From contig DHOU01000036.1 in assembly GCA_002409745.1 (NCBI GenBank), positions 1-22,756 on the forward strand: a stretch of 22,756 nt of DNA, given 5' to 3'. This document shows positions 1-7,285 of the stretch, piece after piece. Under the pieces are notes generated by a model. It did no database searches, was not told the DNA's origin, and saw only the letters and a program-made list of their open reading frames with translations. A program made the translations under genes and the position numbers. This stretch comes from Bacteroidales bacterium UBA5382 (GTDB taxonomy: Bacteria > Bacteroidota > Bacteroidia > Bacteroidales > Dysgonomonadaceae). Numbering within the stretch: position 1 is the stretch's first letter; each line of letters begins with the position of its first letter.

Positions 1-794
1 CCTACAACTGGGGAGTAGTGTATGACATCCAAAAACATATTCGCTTTCGGGCTGAATGTGATGTTGTTTCCAAAAGCGAGATAGAGTTGATTCCGCCCTT
101 TGGCTTGGCCGGAGAGGGTTCCCGACCAGCGGGTCTTGTATATTCCGTCGAACAGGTTCCCGTTCCAATTAAGCGTAACCATCAACGGGAGTTTGCTTTT
201 CTCTATATCCGGTGCCGAATAGGTGCTTTCGAAAGTATTGTTTAGGGCATTCAGCACCTGAAATTGCCATTGTTGGGTCGGCGACAGGTCGTAAGTCAGT
301 TTGATACCCGTGAAGAAGTTGCTTCCGTATTCGATCATATCGCTGTATTCGTAAATCTCGATGGGATTCAAATCGAATTCGGTGCTTCCGTAAGCCGCAG
401 CTTGTTTTCCGGCAAAGAGAGAGAATTGATCGGATAATTGAATGCCGATACCGCCCCAGTCGATAGATGCCGGCATATTATCGAAAGCATTGCCGGTATC
501 GTTGGACTTATTCAGCCGTTGCCGCCAACGGTACGAAAGCCATTCGTTGATATTGCCTTTCGCTTCAATCCGGAATTGGCGTGTCATGAACGATCCCTGT
601 TGGAATCCTTCGTTATTGAAACGGGCATCGAAACTGTGTTGCATGTTGAGGAGAAAATTGAACCGGTCGGTTTTCTTTTCCACATTCGTAACTCTTTCGA
701 ACAAGCTCAGTTCGTCCGGGTAAGAAGATTCTTGCTGAGCGTTTGCTATTCCTATAATGGATAGGAAAACAGCTGTAAAAAGTATTCTTTTCAT
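1..794 (-). CDS. Outer-membrane porin, phosphate-selective (OprO/OprP-like), 3' end outside window
   Basis: The frame is open from the ATG at 794 to the window edge, giving about 264 residues without a stop; the rest lies beyond position 1. It begins with a signal peptide (MKRILFTAVFLSIIGIANA, then QQ). The mature part alternates short aromatic-rich strands typical of a beta barrel, for example MTRQFRIEAKG, WLSYRWRQRLNK, DWGGIGIQL and FSLFAGKQ. This pattern and the order of strands match my memory of the OprO/OprP phosphate-selective porin family of Bacteroidetes, which form channels in the outer membrane. The substrate cannot be told from this fragment. It has its own probable promoter just upstream and is probably independent of the toxin locus. 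Other outer-membrane barrel families are possible. Confidence 0.72.
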   Translation of the reverse strand, partial: MKRILFTAVFLSIIGIANAQQESSYPDELSLFERVTNVEKKTDRFNFLLNMQHSFDARFNNEGFQQGSFMTRQFRIEAKGNINEWLSYRWRQRLNKSNDTGNAFDNMPASIDWGGIGIQLSDQFSLFAGKQAAAYGSTEFDLNPIEIYEYSDMIEYGSNFFTGIKLTYDLSPTQQWQFQVLNALNNTFESTYSAPDIEKSKLPLMVTLNWNGNLFDGIYKTRWSGTLSGQAKGRNQLYLAFGNNITFSPKANMFLDVIHYSPVV

Positions 795-840
795 ATTCAT
801 TAGTATTATAAAATGAGTACTATCCTTTGACGGTAAACCG

Positions 841-848
841 CAAATTTA
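841..848 (-). promoter_or_regulatory. Bacteroidetes-type -7 promoter element of the porin gene
   Basis: Read on the minus strand the sequence is TAAATTTG, an exact match to the Bacteroidetes -7 consensus TAnnTTTG. It lies about 46 nt before the porin ATG, a plausible leader length. I do not see a clear TTTG -33 element at 19-21 nt upstream; the nearest TTG is closer than usual. Confidence 0.5.
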
Positions 849-890
849 GTATATTCTCTTCAATCTTACTGTTTTTTACGGGAATATTAT

Positions 891-1045
891 GTAATGTCTT
901 GCTCCGTAATCGAAGAGTTCAAGCCCGTGCATACCGGTCTAATTCCTTTCTGCTTACTTTGCCGTTGCAAGATGTGATATTGCCCATCTTGTCGTAGGTT
1001 GGTAACTCATTGTACCGGTTAGGATCGGCCGTTAATAAGCTTCCT
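891..1045 (-). pseudogene. Terminal RHS core scar (tip6 remnant)
   Basis: The minus strand encodes an RHS-core piece (SLLTADPNRYNELPTYDK then MGNI) that jumps, with loss of roughly 200 codons, to NGKVSRKELDR. An extra G in GACCGGTATG shifts the frame, after which MHGLELFDYGARHY can be read. Homology stops just before the porin promoter region. No toxin or immunity gene follows. It is the end of the module array, reduced to about 155 nt. Confidence 0.75.
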
Positions 1046-1055
1046 CCCCCCCCCC
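1046..1055. repeat. Homopolymer of ten C (G10 on the coding strand)
   Basis: Ten consecutive C residues lie between the stop of the 208-residue immunity gene and the terminal core scar. The matching junction in the sister module (about 2598-2616) reads GAGGAGGTGAAGGAAG, so the pure G tract looks derived from a G-rich purine run. It is outside intact coding sequence. Confidence 0.85.
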
Positions 1056-1062
1056 TCACAAT

Positions 1063-1689
1063 TTACTGCATACTTTTATTATTTCCAGACGGAGGAAAGT
1101 CATTTAATGATTTAAAATTACCATTTTTATATTCATATAATCGCATAAGGCTTTCAAGAAAAAGAATGTTATCATCTATTTTTTCTGTTCTTATAATTAT
1201 TTCTTTATTAGTAGACGCAAATATCTGTCTAATTTCTTTTTCTTCTACTGAATTTGGCTTAGGAAAGGATAGAATATAAAAATAAGAATCATTGTAAATA
1301 ACACATCCTAAAATATCAATTCCTTTTCTTAAATAGTTATCTGAAGAAATCCCTTGGTTAGAAAACTCAATTATATAATTATGAGAATCTATATTAATTA
1401 TTTCAACATATAGTTTTTCGTTATGCTTCGCTATAGTTAAATAGTAACTCGAAATATATCTGCCCTTCTTTTCTGTAGTTATATTTTTTAATATAGAGTC
1501 CATTTGACAATTAAGGACTGTCAGATTTTTTAATATAGCCGTTTTATTAGTAGAATCTAATTCTTCTCTTATTCTATTTGTCCATTGGGAATCTTTAGTT
1601 ATTAGTCTAAATAATTTCTTGTTTGATTGGGCAGTGACTCCATAAATAAATAATGTTGAGAGTATAAAAAAAAGGATATATCTTTTCAT
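1063..1689 (-). CDS. Exported immunity protein of the decayed JAB-toxin module (tip5)
   Basis: A 208-residue protein with an N-terminal signal peptide (MKRYILFFILSTLFIYGVTA, then QS), so it is expected in the periplasm. It is a close paralogue of the 203-residue protein at 2622-3233. Both share long stretches such as IEIINIDSHNYIIEFSN-type sequence and CVIYNDSYFYILSFPKPN. Its position right after a JAB-type RHS tip, with 6 nt between the tip's original TAG (1696-1698) and this ATG, marks it as the cognate immunity protein. The toxin partner is broken but this gene is intact, so it may persist as protection against siblings carrying the active JAB toxin. I do not recognise a named Imm family. 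It is AT-rich compared with the RHS core. Confidence 0.75.
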   Translation of the reverse strand: MKRYILFFILSTLFIYGVTAQSNKKLFRLITKDSQWTNRIREELDSTNKTAILKNLTVLNCQMDSILKNITTEKKGRYISSYYLTIAKHNEKLYVEIINIDSHNYIIEFSNQGISSDNYLRKGIDILGCVIYNDSYFYILSFPKPNSVEEKEIRQIFASTNKEIIIRTEKIDDNILFLESLMRLYEYKNGNFKSLNDFPPSGNNKSMQ

Positions 1690-1695
1690 AATTTT

Positions 1696-2613
1696 CTATC
1701 TGTTTTTTTGTTTAACGATGATTTCATCTAGCATTCCAGAAATGGAATGCCCGCCAAAAGGTGTATACTGTTGCGTGACGGGGAATAAATATGCATCATT
1801 GCGTAGGGTTGAGCCATTAGGGTGTGGCTATGATTCGCTTCCAATATAGTCGCTTGCCTACTATTTACGATACTTGCTACTTGATTGTTTGATATTGTAT
1901 TGCTTATCAATGTATTGGCGCTTTCCCCGAATAATCCGCCAAAAGGATAATAGTGGTTCACCTGTTCCACCGCTCCGCTTTGGCTTAACACCACCCGGTT
2001 GTTTCCCTGATGATCCTTCAGGTAATAATGATAGGTGGGAGTCGTTGGGGGAGTGCCCGAAAGAGTGATATATCCTTCCTCCGTCAGTATCCTGCTTACT
2101 TTCCCGTTCTCATAAACCACATTGCCGCAATAATCCGTCGTTGTCGTTGCAAAAACGTTGCCCTTTGCCAAAGGTGTCATCACACTTGTCATCGGGATGG
2201 TGATCCCCGCCACTGCCGTTTGGTACGTTACGCTTAACTTTGCCCCGGCAGCATCATATACGTAATTGGTCGTATTGCCGTTGGTAAACTTCAATGCGTC
2301 CGGCAAATTTAATGCATTGTATTGAATATCGACGATTTTTTTGTTATAATCTTTCGTGAGGTTGCCGTTTTTGTCATAGACATACTCGGTTGCTACATCG
2401 GCCCCGTCCATAAAATGGAAGGCTCCGTTGTATAGCGGGCCGCTGACAGCATCGGTTACTTTGATCAATTGATTGCCCGTATACGTATAAGCCAAGTCGT
2501 CAATCAGGCCGTAGTCGCTGTCTTGTTTCCCTTGCCGCTGCAGAGTTTTAATATTTTCCATTTTATTGGATGGCCTGTTAATGAACTTCCTTCACCTCCT
2601 CATTTATTACTAT
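1696..2613 (-). pseudogene. Degenerate RHS tip5 with JAB-like toxin remnant
   Basis: The open part spans 1728-2561 (277 residues), beginning at MENIKTLQRQGKQDS, which corresponds to MGNIKTLQRQGK in the intact core. Core homology continues to GGLFGES. It then jumps directly to the C-terminal third of the JAB toxin (LISNTISNNQVASIV), skipping the rest of the core and about 130 toxin residues. A further deletion of about 65 nt removes the metal-binding segment: HSHPNG...SYGD of tip4 has become HSHTLMAQPYAMM. The end is frameshifted; in the original frame the gene would stop at the TAG at 1696-1698, 6 nt before the immunity ATG. Upstream, 2562-2613 still shows GEGSSLT-like core sequence, with about ten core codons missing before MENI. 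It has no start signal or export signal and is surely inactive as a toxin. Confidence 0.8.
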
Positions 2614-2621
2614 ATACTTTT

Positions 2622-3233
2622 TTAATTTTCGGATGATGAAATATCTTTTAATAATTTAAAATCGCCATTTGTATATTCATATAATCGCATTGGACTTTCA
2701 ATAAAAATAATATTATTATCGATTTTTTCTGATCTAATAATTATTTCTTTACTCGTAGACGCAAACATGTGTGTAATATCCTTTTCTTTTACTGAATTCG
2801 GTTTTGGAAAGGATAGAATATAGAAATATGAATCATTGTAGATGACACATCCTAAAATATTAACACCCATTCTTAAATAATTATCTGAAGAAGCTCCAAG
2901 ATTAGAAAATTCAATTATATAATTATGAGAATCTATATTGATTATTTCAATATAGATTTTTCCCTTGTGCATCGCCAATGTTAAGTAATAATTTGAAATA
3001 TAGTTGCCTTTTTTTTCTATAGTTATATTTTTTAATATAGAGTCTAAATGACAATTTTTTACTGTTAGGTTTTTTAGTTTAACCGTATTATTAGAAGAAT
3101 CTAATTCTTCTTTTATTTTATCTACTTTCTTCGACTCTTTTATTATTACCTTAAATAACTCATTATTTGATTGAGCCATAATTCCATAAATAAATAATGC
3201 CTGAAAAATAAAAAAAAAGATGTATCTTTTCAT
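2622..3233 (-). CDS. Exported immunity protein for the JAB-toxin RHS tip4
   Basis: A 203-residue protein with a cleavable-looking signal peptide (MKRYIFFFIFQALFIYGIMA, then QS). It starts 6 nt after the stop of the JAB-type RHS tip, the typical toxin-immunity order. It is about 70 percent identical by eye to the product of 1063-1689. The body is mixed alpha/beta with KNLTVKNCHLDSILKNIT and a hydrophobic CVIYNDSYFYILSF strand pair. I infer that it binds and blocks the neighbouring metallopeptidase in the periplasm. No named immunity family is recognised. It would be co-transcribed with the tip. Confidence 0.75.
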   Translation of the reverse strand: MKRYIFFFIFQALFIYGIMAQSNNELFKVIIKESKKVDKIKEELDSSNNTVKLKNLTVKNCHLDSILKNITIEKKGNYISNYYLTLAMHKGKIYIEIINIDSHNYIIEFSNLGASSDNYLRMGVNILGCVIYNDSYFYILSFPKPNSVKEKDITHMFASTSKEIIIRSEKIDNNIIFIESPMRLYEYTNGDFKLLKDISSSEN

Positions 3234-3239
3234 AATTTT

Positions 3240-4898
3240 CTATCTGTTTTTGGGTTTAACTATAATTTCATGTAACATTCCAGGAATGGAATGCCTGCTA
3301 AAAGGTGTGTACTGTCTGGTGTGCGGAGAATAAATGTGCATCATTGCGTTAGGAAATCTATTCTGAATTTTAGTAGCAAGCCGATGATCTCCATAAGATA
3401 CAACAGTTGAACCATTCGGATGGCTATGATTTGCTTCTAATATAGTTGTTTGCGTACTGTTTACTATACTTGCTACTTGATTATTTGATATTATATTACT
3501 TATCAATGCACTTTGACCCACTTCAGCGTTATCCGAATGAGATGTTTTTAAAAAGCTACCATTGACATTTTCCGTGGAAGTATTTGTTTGGGACCATTCG
3601 GTATCGGTATTATTCGCAGCAAATTCAAAGAAACGAGTCGCTTGTCCTATATCAAATGTCGTATAGGTATCTACAGAAAATGAAACAGTAGCATTATTTC
3701 CGTCTGCAGCACTTGAATACTTGCCTTGTAAGGTTTCTGTTTGTTTTAAATCAATAAATGATTTTTCAACTTGTATTGAATTATTTTTGTCGATATCACC
3801 TTCAGTTGTCGTTGCATAAATAGTATGATAGTCATCATTTGTTCGTTTTATTAAATGCATATTGCCCAATCTGTCAAGCTGATAATCATCTAAAAACATC
3901 CCATTCGGATCTATTAATCTTACCGGATTATTCGCAGCATATACATACGGTGAAATATTATAATACTCTTCCCCCATCGGATCGACTGTAAACCATCTTC
4001 CGAGTGTGGCATCATAGTGCCTTGCCCCGTAATCGAAAAGGTCGAGCCCATGCATACGGTCTAACTCCTTACCATTGTACTTATAAGGTTGCGTCGCCCC
4101 GCCAGTGCTTTCCCCGAATAATCCCCCGAAAGGATAATAGTGGTTCACCTGTTCCACCGTTCCATTTTGGCTTAACACCACCCGGTTGTTTCCCTGATGA
4201 TCCTTCAGGTAATAATGATAGGTGGGAGTCGTTGGATTAGCGCCTGATAGAGTAATATATCCTTCCTCCGTCAGTATCCTGCTTACTTTCCCGTTCTCAT
4301 AAACCACATTCCCGCAGTAATCCGTCGTTGTTGTTGCCAGGATATTGGCCGAGGCCAACGGCGTCATCACGTTTGTCATCGGGATGGTGATTCCCGCCAC
4401 TGCCGTCTGGTATGTTACGCTTAACTTTTCCCCGGCAGTATTATATACGTAATTAGTCGTATTGCCGTTTGTAAACTGCAATGCGTCCGGCAAATTTAAT
4501 GCATTGTATTGGATATCGACGATCTTTTTGTTATAATCTTTCGTCAGGTTGCCGTTTTTGTCATATACATACTCGGTTGCTACATCGGCCCAGTCCATAA
4601 AGTGGAAGGCCCCGTTATAGAGCGGGCCGCTGACGGCATCGGTCACTTTCGTCAATTGATTGCCTGTATAGGCGTATGTAAGGTCGTCGATCAGCCCGTA
4701 GCCGCTGTCGTGTTTGCCTTGGCGTTGGAGGGTTTTAATGTTGCCCATTTTGTCGTAGGTGGGCAACTCATTGTACCGGTTGGGATTGGCCGTTAATGCG
4801 CTTCCTTCGCCGTAATACGCCGAGGTCATCCGGTTGAGTCCGTCGTAAGTGAACTTGTATCCCCGCTCGGTCGTTTCGTCTCCGGCTTTCCACTTCAT
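3240..4898 (-). CDS. Orphan RHS tip4: RHS core plus JAB/JAMM metallopeptidase toxin
   Basis: A 552-residue frame beginning at MKWKAGDETTERGY, in the middle of the RHS repeats, without signal peptide or DUF6443 region. Residues 1-333 are YD repeats and the RHS-associated core, ending at LIDPNG. Residues 334-552 are the variable toxin. It contains HSHPNGSTVVSYGD (H491, H493, S501, D504), an exact HxH-x7-S-x2-D JAMM zinc motif, with a candidate upstream glutamate in NNTDTEWS (E434). This fits the Bacteroidetes 'JAB-like toxin 1' family (Toxin-JAB1), a predicted zinc metallopeptidase. The ATG overlaps the TGA of the preceding immunity gene (ATGA). Core residues R, D and D of the presumed autoprotease are kept. 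It looks intact but cannot be exported as it stands, so it is probably a silent module. Confidence 0.8.
   Translation of the reverse strand: MKWKAGDETTERGYKFTYDGLNRMTSAYYGEGSALTANPNRYNELPTYDKMGNIKTLQRQGKHDSGYGLIDDLTYAYTGNQLTKVTDAVSGPLYNGAFHFMDWADVATEYVYDKNGNLTKDYNKKIVDIQYNALNLPDALQFTNGNTTNYVYNTAGEKLSVTYQTAVAGITIPMTNVMTPLASANILATTTTDYCGNVVYENGKVSRILTEEGYITLSGANPTTPTYHYYLKDHQGNNRVVLSQNGTVEQVNHYYPFGGLFGESTGGATQPYKYNGKELDRMHGLDLFDYGARHYDATLGRWFTVDPMGEEYYNISPYVYAANNPVRLIDPNGMFLDDYQLDRLGNMHLIKRTNDDYHTIYATTTEGDIDKNNSIQVEKSFIDLKQTETLQGKYSSAADGNNATVSFSVDTYTTFDIGQATRFFEFAANNTDTEWSQTNTSTENVNGSFLKTSHSDNAEVGQSALISNIISNNQVASIVNSTQTTILEANHSHPNGSTVVSYGDHRLATKIQNRFPNAMMHIYSPHTRQYTPFSRHSIPGMLHEIIVKPKNR
4126..4412. 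repeat. 287-nt block identical to 13164-13450
   Basis: This core segment of tip4 is identical base for base to the same core segment of the full-length RHS gene at 13164-13450. Mismatches occur just outside on both sides (4125 versus 13163 and 4413 versus 13451). Such a perfect block within otherwise diverged cores indicates recent gene conversion or crossover. Confidence 0.85.
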
Positions 4899-5581
4899 CG
4901 CGCTGGCATTAATTGTAAAATAAATTCCTCATTACAAATAAAGTAATCCTTATTTTTTTTATTGTGTACTTCTATTATTACCTTTTGCAATATATTATTA
5001 TCATAGTTATATCTTCTCCTAATGAAATAATGTAAAAAATCAAAAGAATCTTCTATAATTAGATTTTCCTCTATTTTAAAAGAAAAAGAATACAAATTTT
5101 CGTTATACGGGATGCCATAGTTCAATAATATGGAAGGAATCATTCCATCTGGAAATTTATACACTCCATTTTCGTATATCGGTTCTGAATTCAGTAGTAA
5201 ATCTATATCTTTTAAATAGCATTTAGAAAAATGGTAATTATCATTTATCGATGATAAAATGTTATTAGAAAAAGCATGCCTAAGTTCAGCCTGTGTTCTC
5301 ATAAATTTATATTTAATGAATGAACGTTTAGTTTCATCATATATAGGATAAAATATATGTCGATAAATGATAGAGTCGGAGTATTCATACGATAAAGAAT
5401 CAATAATTTGCCATCCATTATATGAATAATTTTTCGCCCATAGTAATTTATCTTTTTTAAAGAATAGTTCTTGGGTTTTATATTTTTTAGAACTACTTGA
5501 ATACATCTTGATAAAATGGGCATTTTCAGAAGACGCTTCCAAGTTTACTAATATAAATCCAATTAATAAAAATATTTTCAT
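4895..5581 (-). CDS. Exported immunity protein of the SleB-like RHS tip3
   Basis: A 228-residue protein with an N-terminal signal peptide (MKIFLLIGFILVNLEASS, then ENAHF), so it is predicted to be periplasmic. It starts 7 nt after the frame-restored stop of the tip3 toxin, the same gap as between tip1 and its lipoprotein immunity gene. The body is rich in Tyr, Ser and Lys and has no family I recognise. Its last residues (LQLMPAR) are encoded by DNA that, one frame over, reads NASAMKW, the start of the next RHS core. Its C terminus was therefore probably replaced or trimmed when the next module was joined. The TGA overlaps the ATG of tip4. The immunity role is inferred from position and export signal only. 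Confidence 0.65.
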   Translation of the reverse strand: MKIFLLIGFILVNLEASSENAHFIKMYSSSSKKYKTQELFFKKDKLLWAKNYSYNGWQIIDSLSYEYSDSIIYRHIFYPIYDETKRSFIKYKFMRTQAELRHAFSNNILSSINDNYHFSKCYLKDIDLLLNSEPIYENGVYKFPDGMIPSILLNYGIPYNENLYSFSFKIEENLIIEDSFDFLHYFIRRRYNYDNNILQKVIIEVHNKKNKDYFICNEEFILQLMPAR

Positions 5582-5588
5582 AGTTTCC

Positions 5589-6196
5589 TTATTTTATTTT
5601 CCAAAAAATAGTTTCACGATAAACAGCTGTCGAAAGCAATCTTATTTTCCCTTATTTTTATAGGCCCCATAATTAGCAGGGGAAACTTTTATTTGTGGAG
5701 CTCGAAAATTCTTTCCAATATTAGCTTTCCACGTTGCATAATGAAATAAAGCTTGTTCTCTTGCATCCCACATATTTGCTCCAAAACTATAATCAAATCC
5801 ACCTGTTAAAGCATTAATTACCGCTGCGTTTGATGTTGTTTTAAATGAACTTTCATTTATTTTTTCAGGTGTTAGGGATAAATATTCTTTAGATTTAGGA
5901 GCATCAGCCCCATAAGCAATATTGTTTCTTTGATATATAGAAGCAATTGAATACATTTCTTTCTGCAAATTATCAGAAACTGTAGACTTTTTATATGCCG
6001 AACTTTCCGCATAAACTGTTGCAGCTTGTTTTCTAAAATCGTCGTGTGAGATAGACAGTTCTTGTTTATTGGTAGCTTCTGTAACTAATCCTTTGGCATC
6101 TTTATTGACTGCATCGGCAAGATACACTTTATTATCATCAAATTTATCCCGCCCCAACCAATAACCGTTTCTATTATAGTAATCTCCAATCATCAT
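5589..6196 (-). pseudogene. SleB-like toxin domain of RHS tip3, cut from its core by a TGA and frameshifted at its end
   Basis: The open part covers 5642-6196 (184 residues) and starts ATG ATG immediately after an in-frame TGA that ends the core. The first 53 residues (DYYNRNGYWLG, VYLADAVNKD, ELSISHDDF) closely match the linker of tip1. Next come TVYAESSAYKK (E64), MYSIASIYQRNN and ALTGGFDYSFGANMWD. This order resembles SleB-type cell-wall hydrolases, where a Glu precedes an A-I-A-S-V-x-x-N-R helix; the match is from memory and moderate. After the TAA at 5642, another frame continues as LLSTAVYRETIFWKIK and stops at 5589-5591. It is similar to the tip1 end (FGHSIFWKKVK), so a one-base loss near AATAAGGGAAAA probably removed the true C terminus. 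Translation could restart at the tandem ATG, but the product would be truncated and cytosolic. Confidence 0.65.
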
Positions 6197-6755
6197 TCAA
6201 TCAATATCAATTAGATGCATTGGGTTATTTGCAGCATATACATAAGGTGAAATACTATAATATCTCTCCGCCATTGGATCGACCGCAAACCACCTGCCAA
6301 GAGCCGCATCATAATGCCTTGCACCGTAATCGAAAAGATCGAGTCCGTGCATGCGGTACAACTCTTTGCCATTGTATTTATACGGCTGCGTTGCCCCACC
6401 GATACTTTCCCCGAACAATCCTCCAAAAGGATAGTAATGATTCACCTGTTCCACCGCTCCGCTCTGGCTTAACACCACCCTGTTGTTTCCCTGATGATCC
6501 TTCAGATAATAATGATAGGTGGAGATCATTAGGTTCGCGCCCGATAAAGTAATATACCCCTCTTCCGTCAATATCTTACTTACCGCTCCATTTTCATAAA
6601 CCACATTCCCGCAATAGTCCGTCTTTATCGTCGCCAAAATGTTATCCGTCGCCAAAGGCGTTATGACTCTTGTCATGGGAATCATGATTTCCGATACTGT
6701 TCTCTAATGTGTTACGCTATTAACAGCGATGCTGTATGCCCCTACCATATTGAAT
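6197..6755 (-). pseudogene. RHS core remnant of tip3
   Basis: An open stretch at 6197-6685 (162 residues from MIPMTRVITPLA) encodes the last part of the RHS core, ending NNPMHLIDID then TGA. In tip1 the same place reads GAT GGA ATG ATG, so one G-to-T change made the stop. Upstream of 6685 core homology continues in frame through SVTH, a TAG and RTVSEIMIPM, where intact copies have SVTYQTAVAGITIPM. Further upstream a piece matching AYNVAVN is joined directly to SVT, an internal deletion of about 200 codons. With two nonsense codons and no start region, this core is dead. The 90 or so bases from 6756 to 6843 show no recognisable homology. Confidence 0.75.
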
Positions 6756-6843
6756 TTTATCTTTTTGAATTTTGTGTCAGATAACTATCATGAGTGGATA
6801 TTTACATCCCTTTTTTGTGGAAAATTGCCTTTAATTCATCAAC

Positions 6844-7284
6844 TTAACCGATGCTTTCTTTAGCGATAAAGGTGCAAGTATAACGAGATGATATTTTGGT
6901 AATAAATGCTAATTCCATCTCATTTAAATCAATTCCGGCTCCTGCATCCTCTGTTTCAATTGCTACCGAAAAAACACACTCAAACTGATAGAAGTTCTTT
7001 AACTTTTGTATTATATCAATTTTATTACCAAGTAATTTTTGAAAGTATTTTATTTGACCTGATATATCCAATTCTTCGCTGATAACAGATTCGGACTGTA
7101 TTGCCCATAATCCATGAGGACAATACCCAATCCTAGGAGAAAATCTGGATACTCTTACATCATCTTTATTGAATTTTCTTGTTGGTTCAATGCCAAGTTC
7201 TTTCGTGACAATATTGTAATCTTTATCATAAGTTATAACAGCAAATTCACAACTTACTTTATCCAAGAAATAATCTCTTTCCAT
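6844..7284 (-). CDS. DUF4279-like cytosolic immunity protein of RHS tip2
   Basis: About 146 residues if started at MERDYFLDKVSCEF. I chose this ATG because it lies one base after the TAG of the tip2 toxin (TAGTATG), the same geometry as TAATATG at the main RHS toxin and its immunity gene. The frame is open further up to 7350, but that part overlaps the toxin tail. The pattern FAVITYDKDYNIVTKELGI then EPTRKFNKDD, HGLWAIQSE, SEELDISGQIKYF and FECVFSVAIETEDAGAGIDL fits the DUF4279 family as I know it. That family often appears as an immunity-type neighbour of polymorphic toxins. There is no signal peptide, so it acts in the cytosol. The strict placement after the tip2 toxin supports the immunity role. 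Confidence 0.7.
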   Translation of the reverse strand: MERDYFLDKVSCEFAVITYDKDYNIVTKELGIEPTRKFNKDDVRVSRFSPRIGYCPHGLWAIQSESVISEELDISGQIKYFQKLLGNKIDIIQKLKNFYQFECVFSVAIETEDAGAGIDLNEMELAFITKISSRYTCTFIAKESIG

Positions 7285-7285
7285 A

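Noticed and set aside
1046..1055. Phase-variable coding tract.
   Set aside because: The tract lies after the immunity stop and before a broken core scar, so length changes would not switch an intact frame.
4004..4240. Recurrent plus-strand frames inside each RHS core (also near 6220-6552, 11654-12025, 13694-14107).
   Set aside because: They recur only because the core is repeated; they are antisense shadows without start context or recognisable domains.
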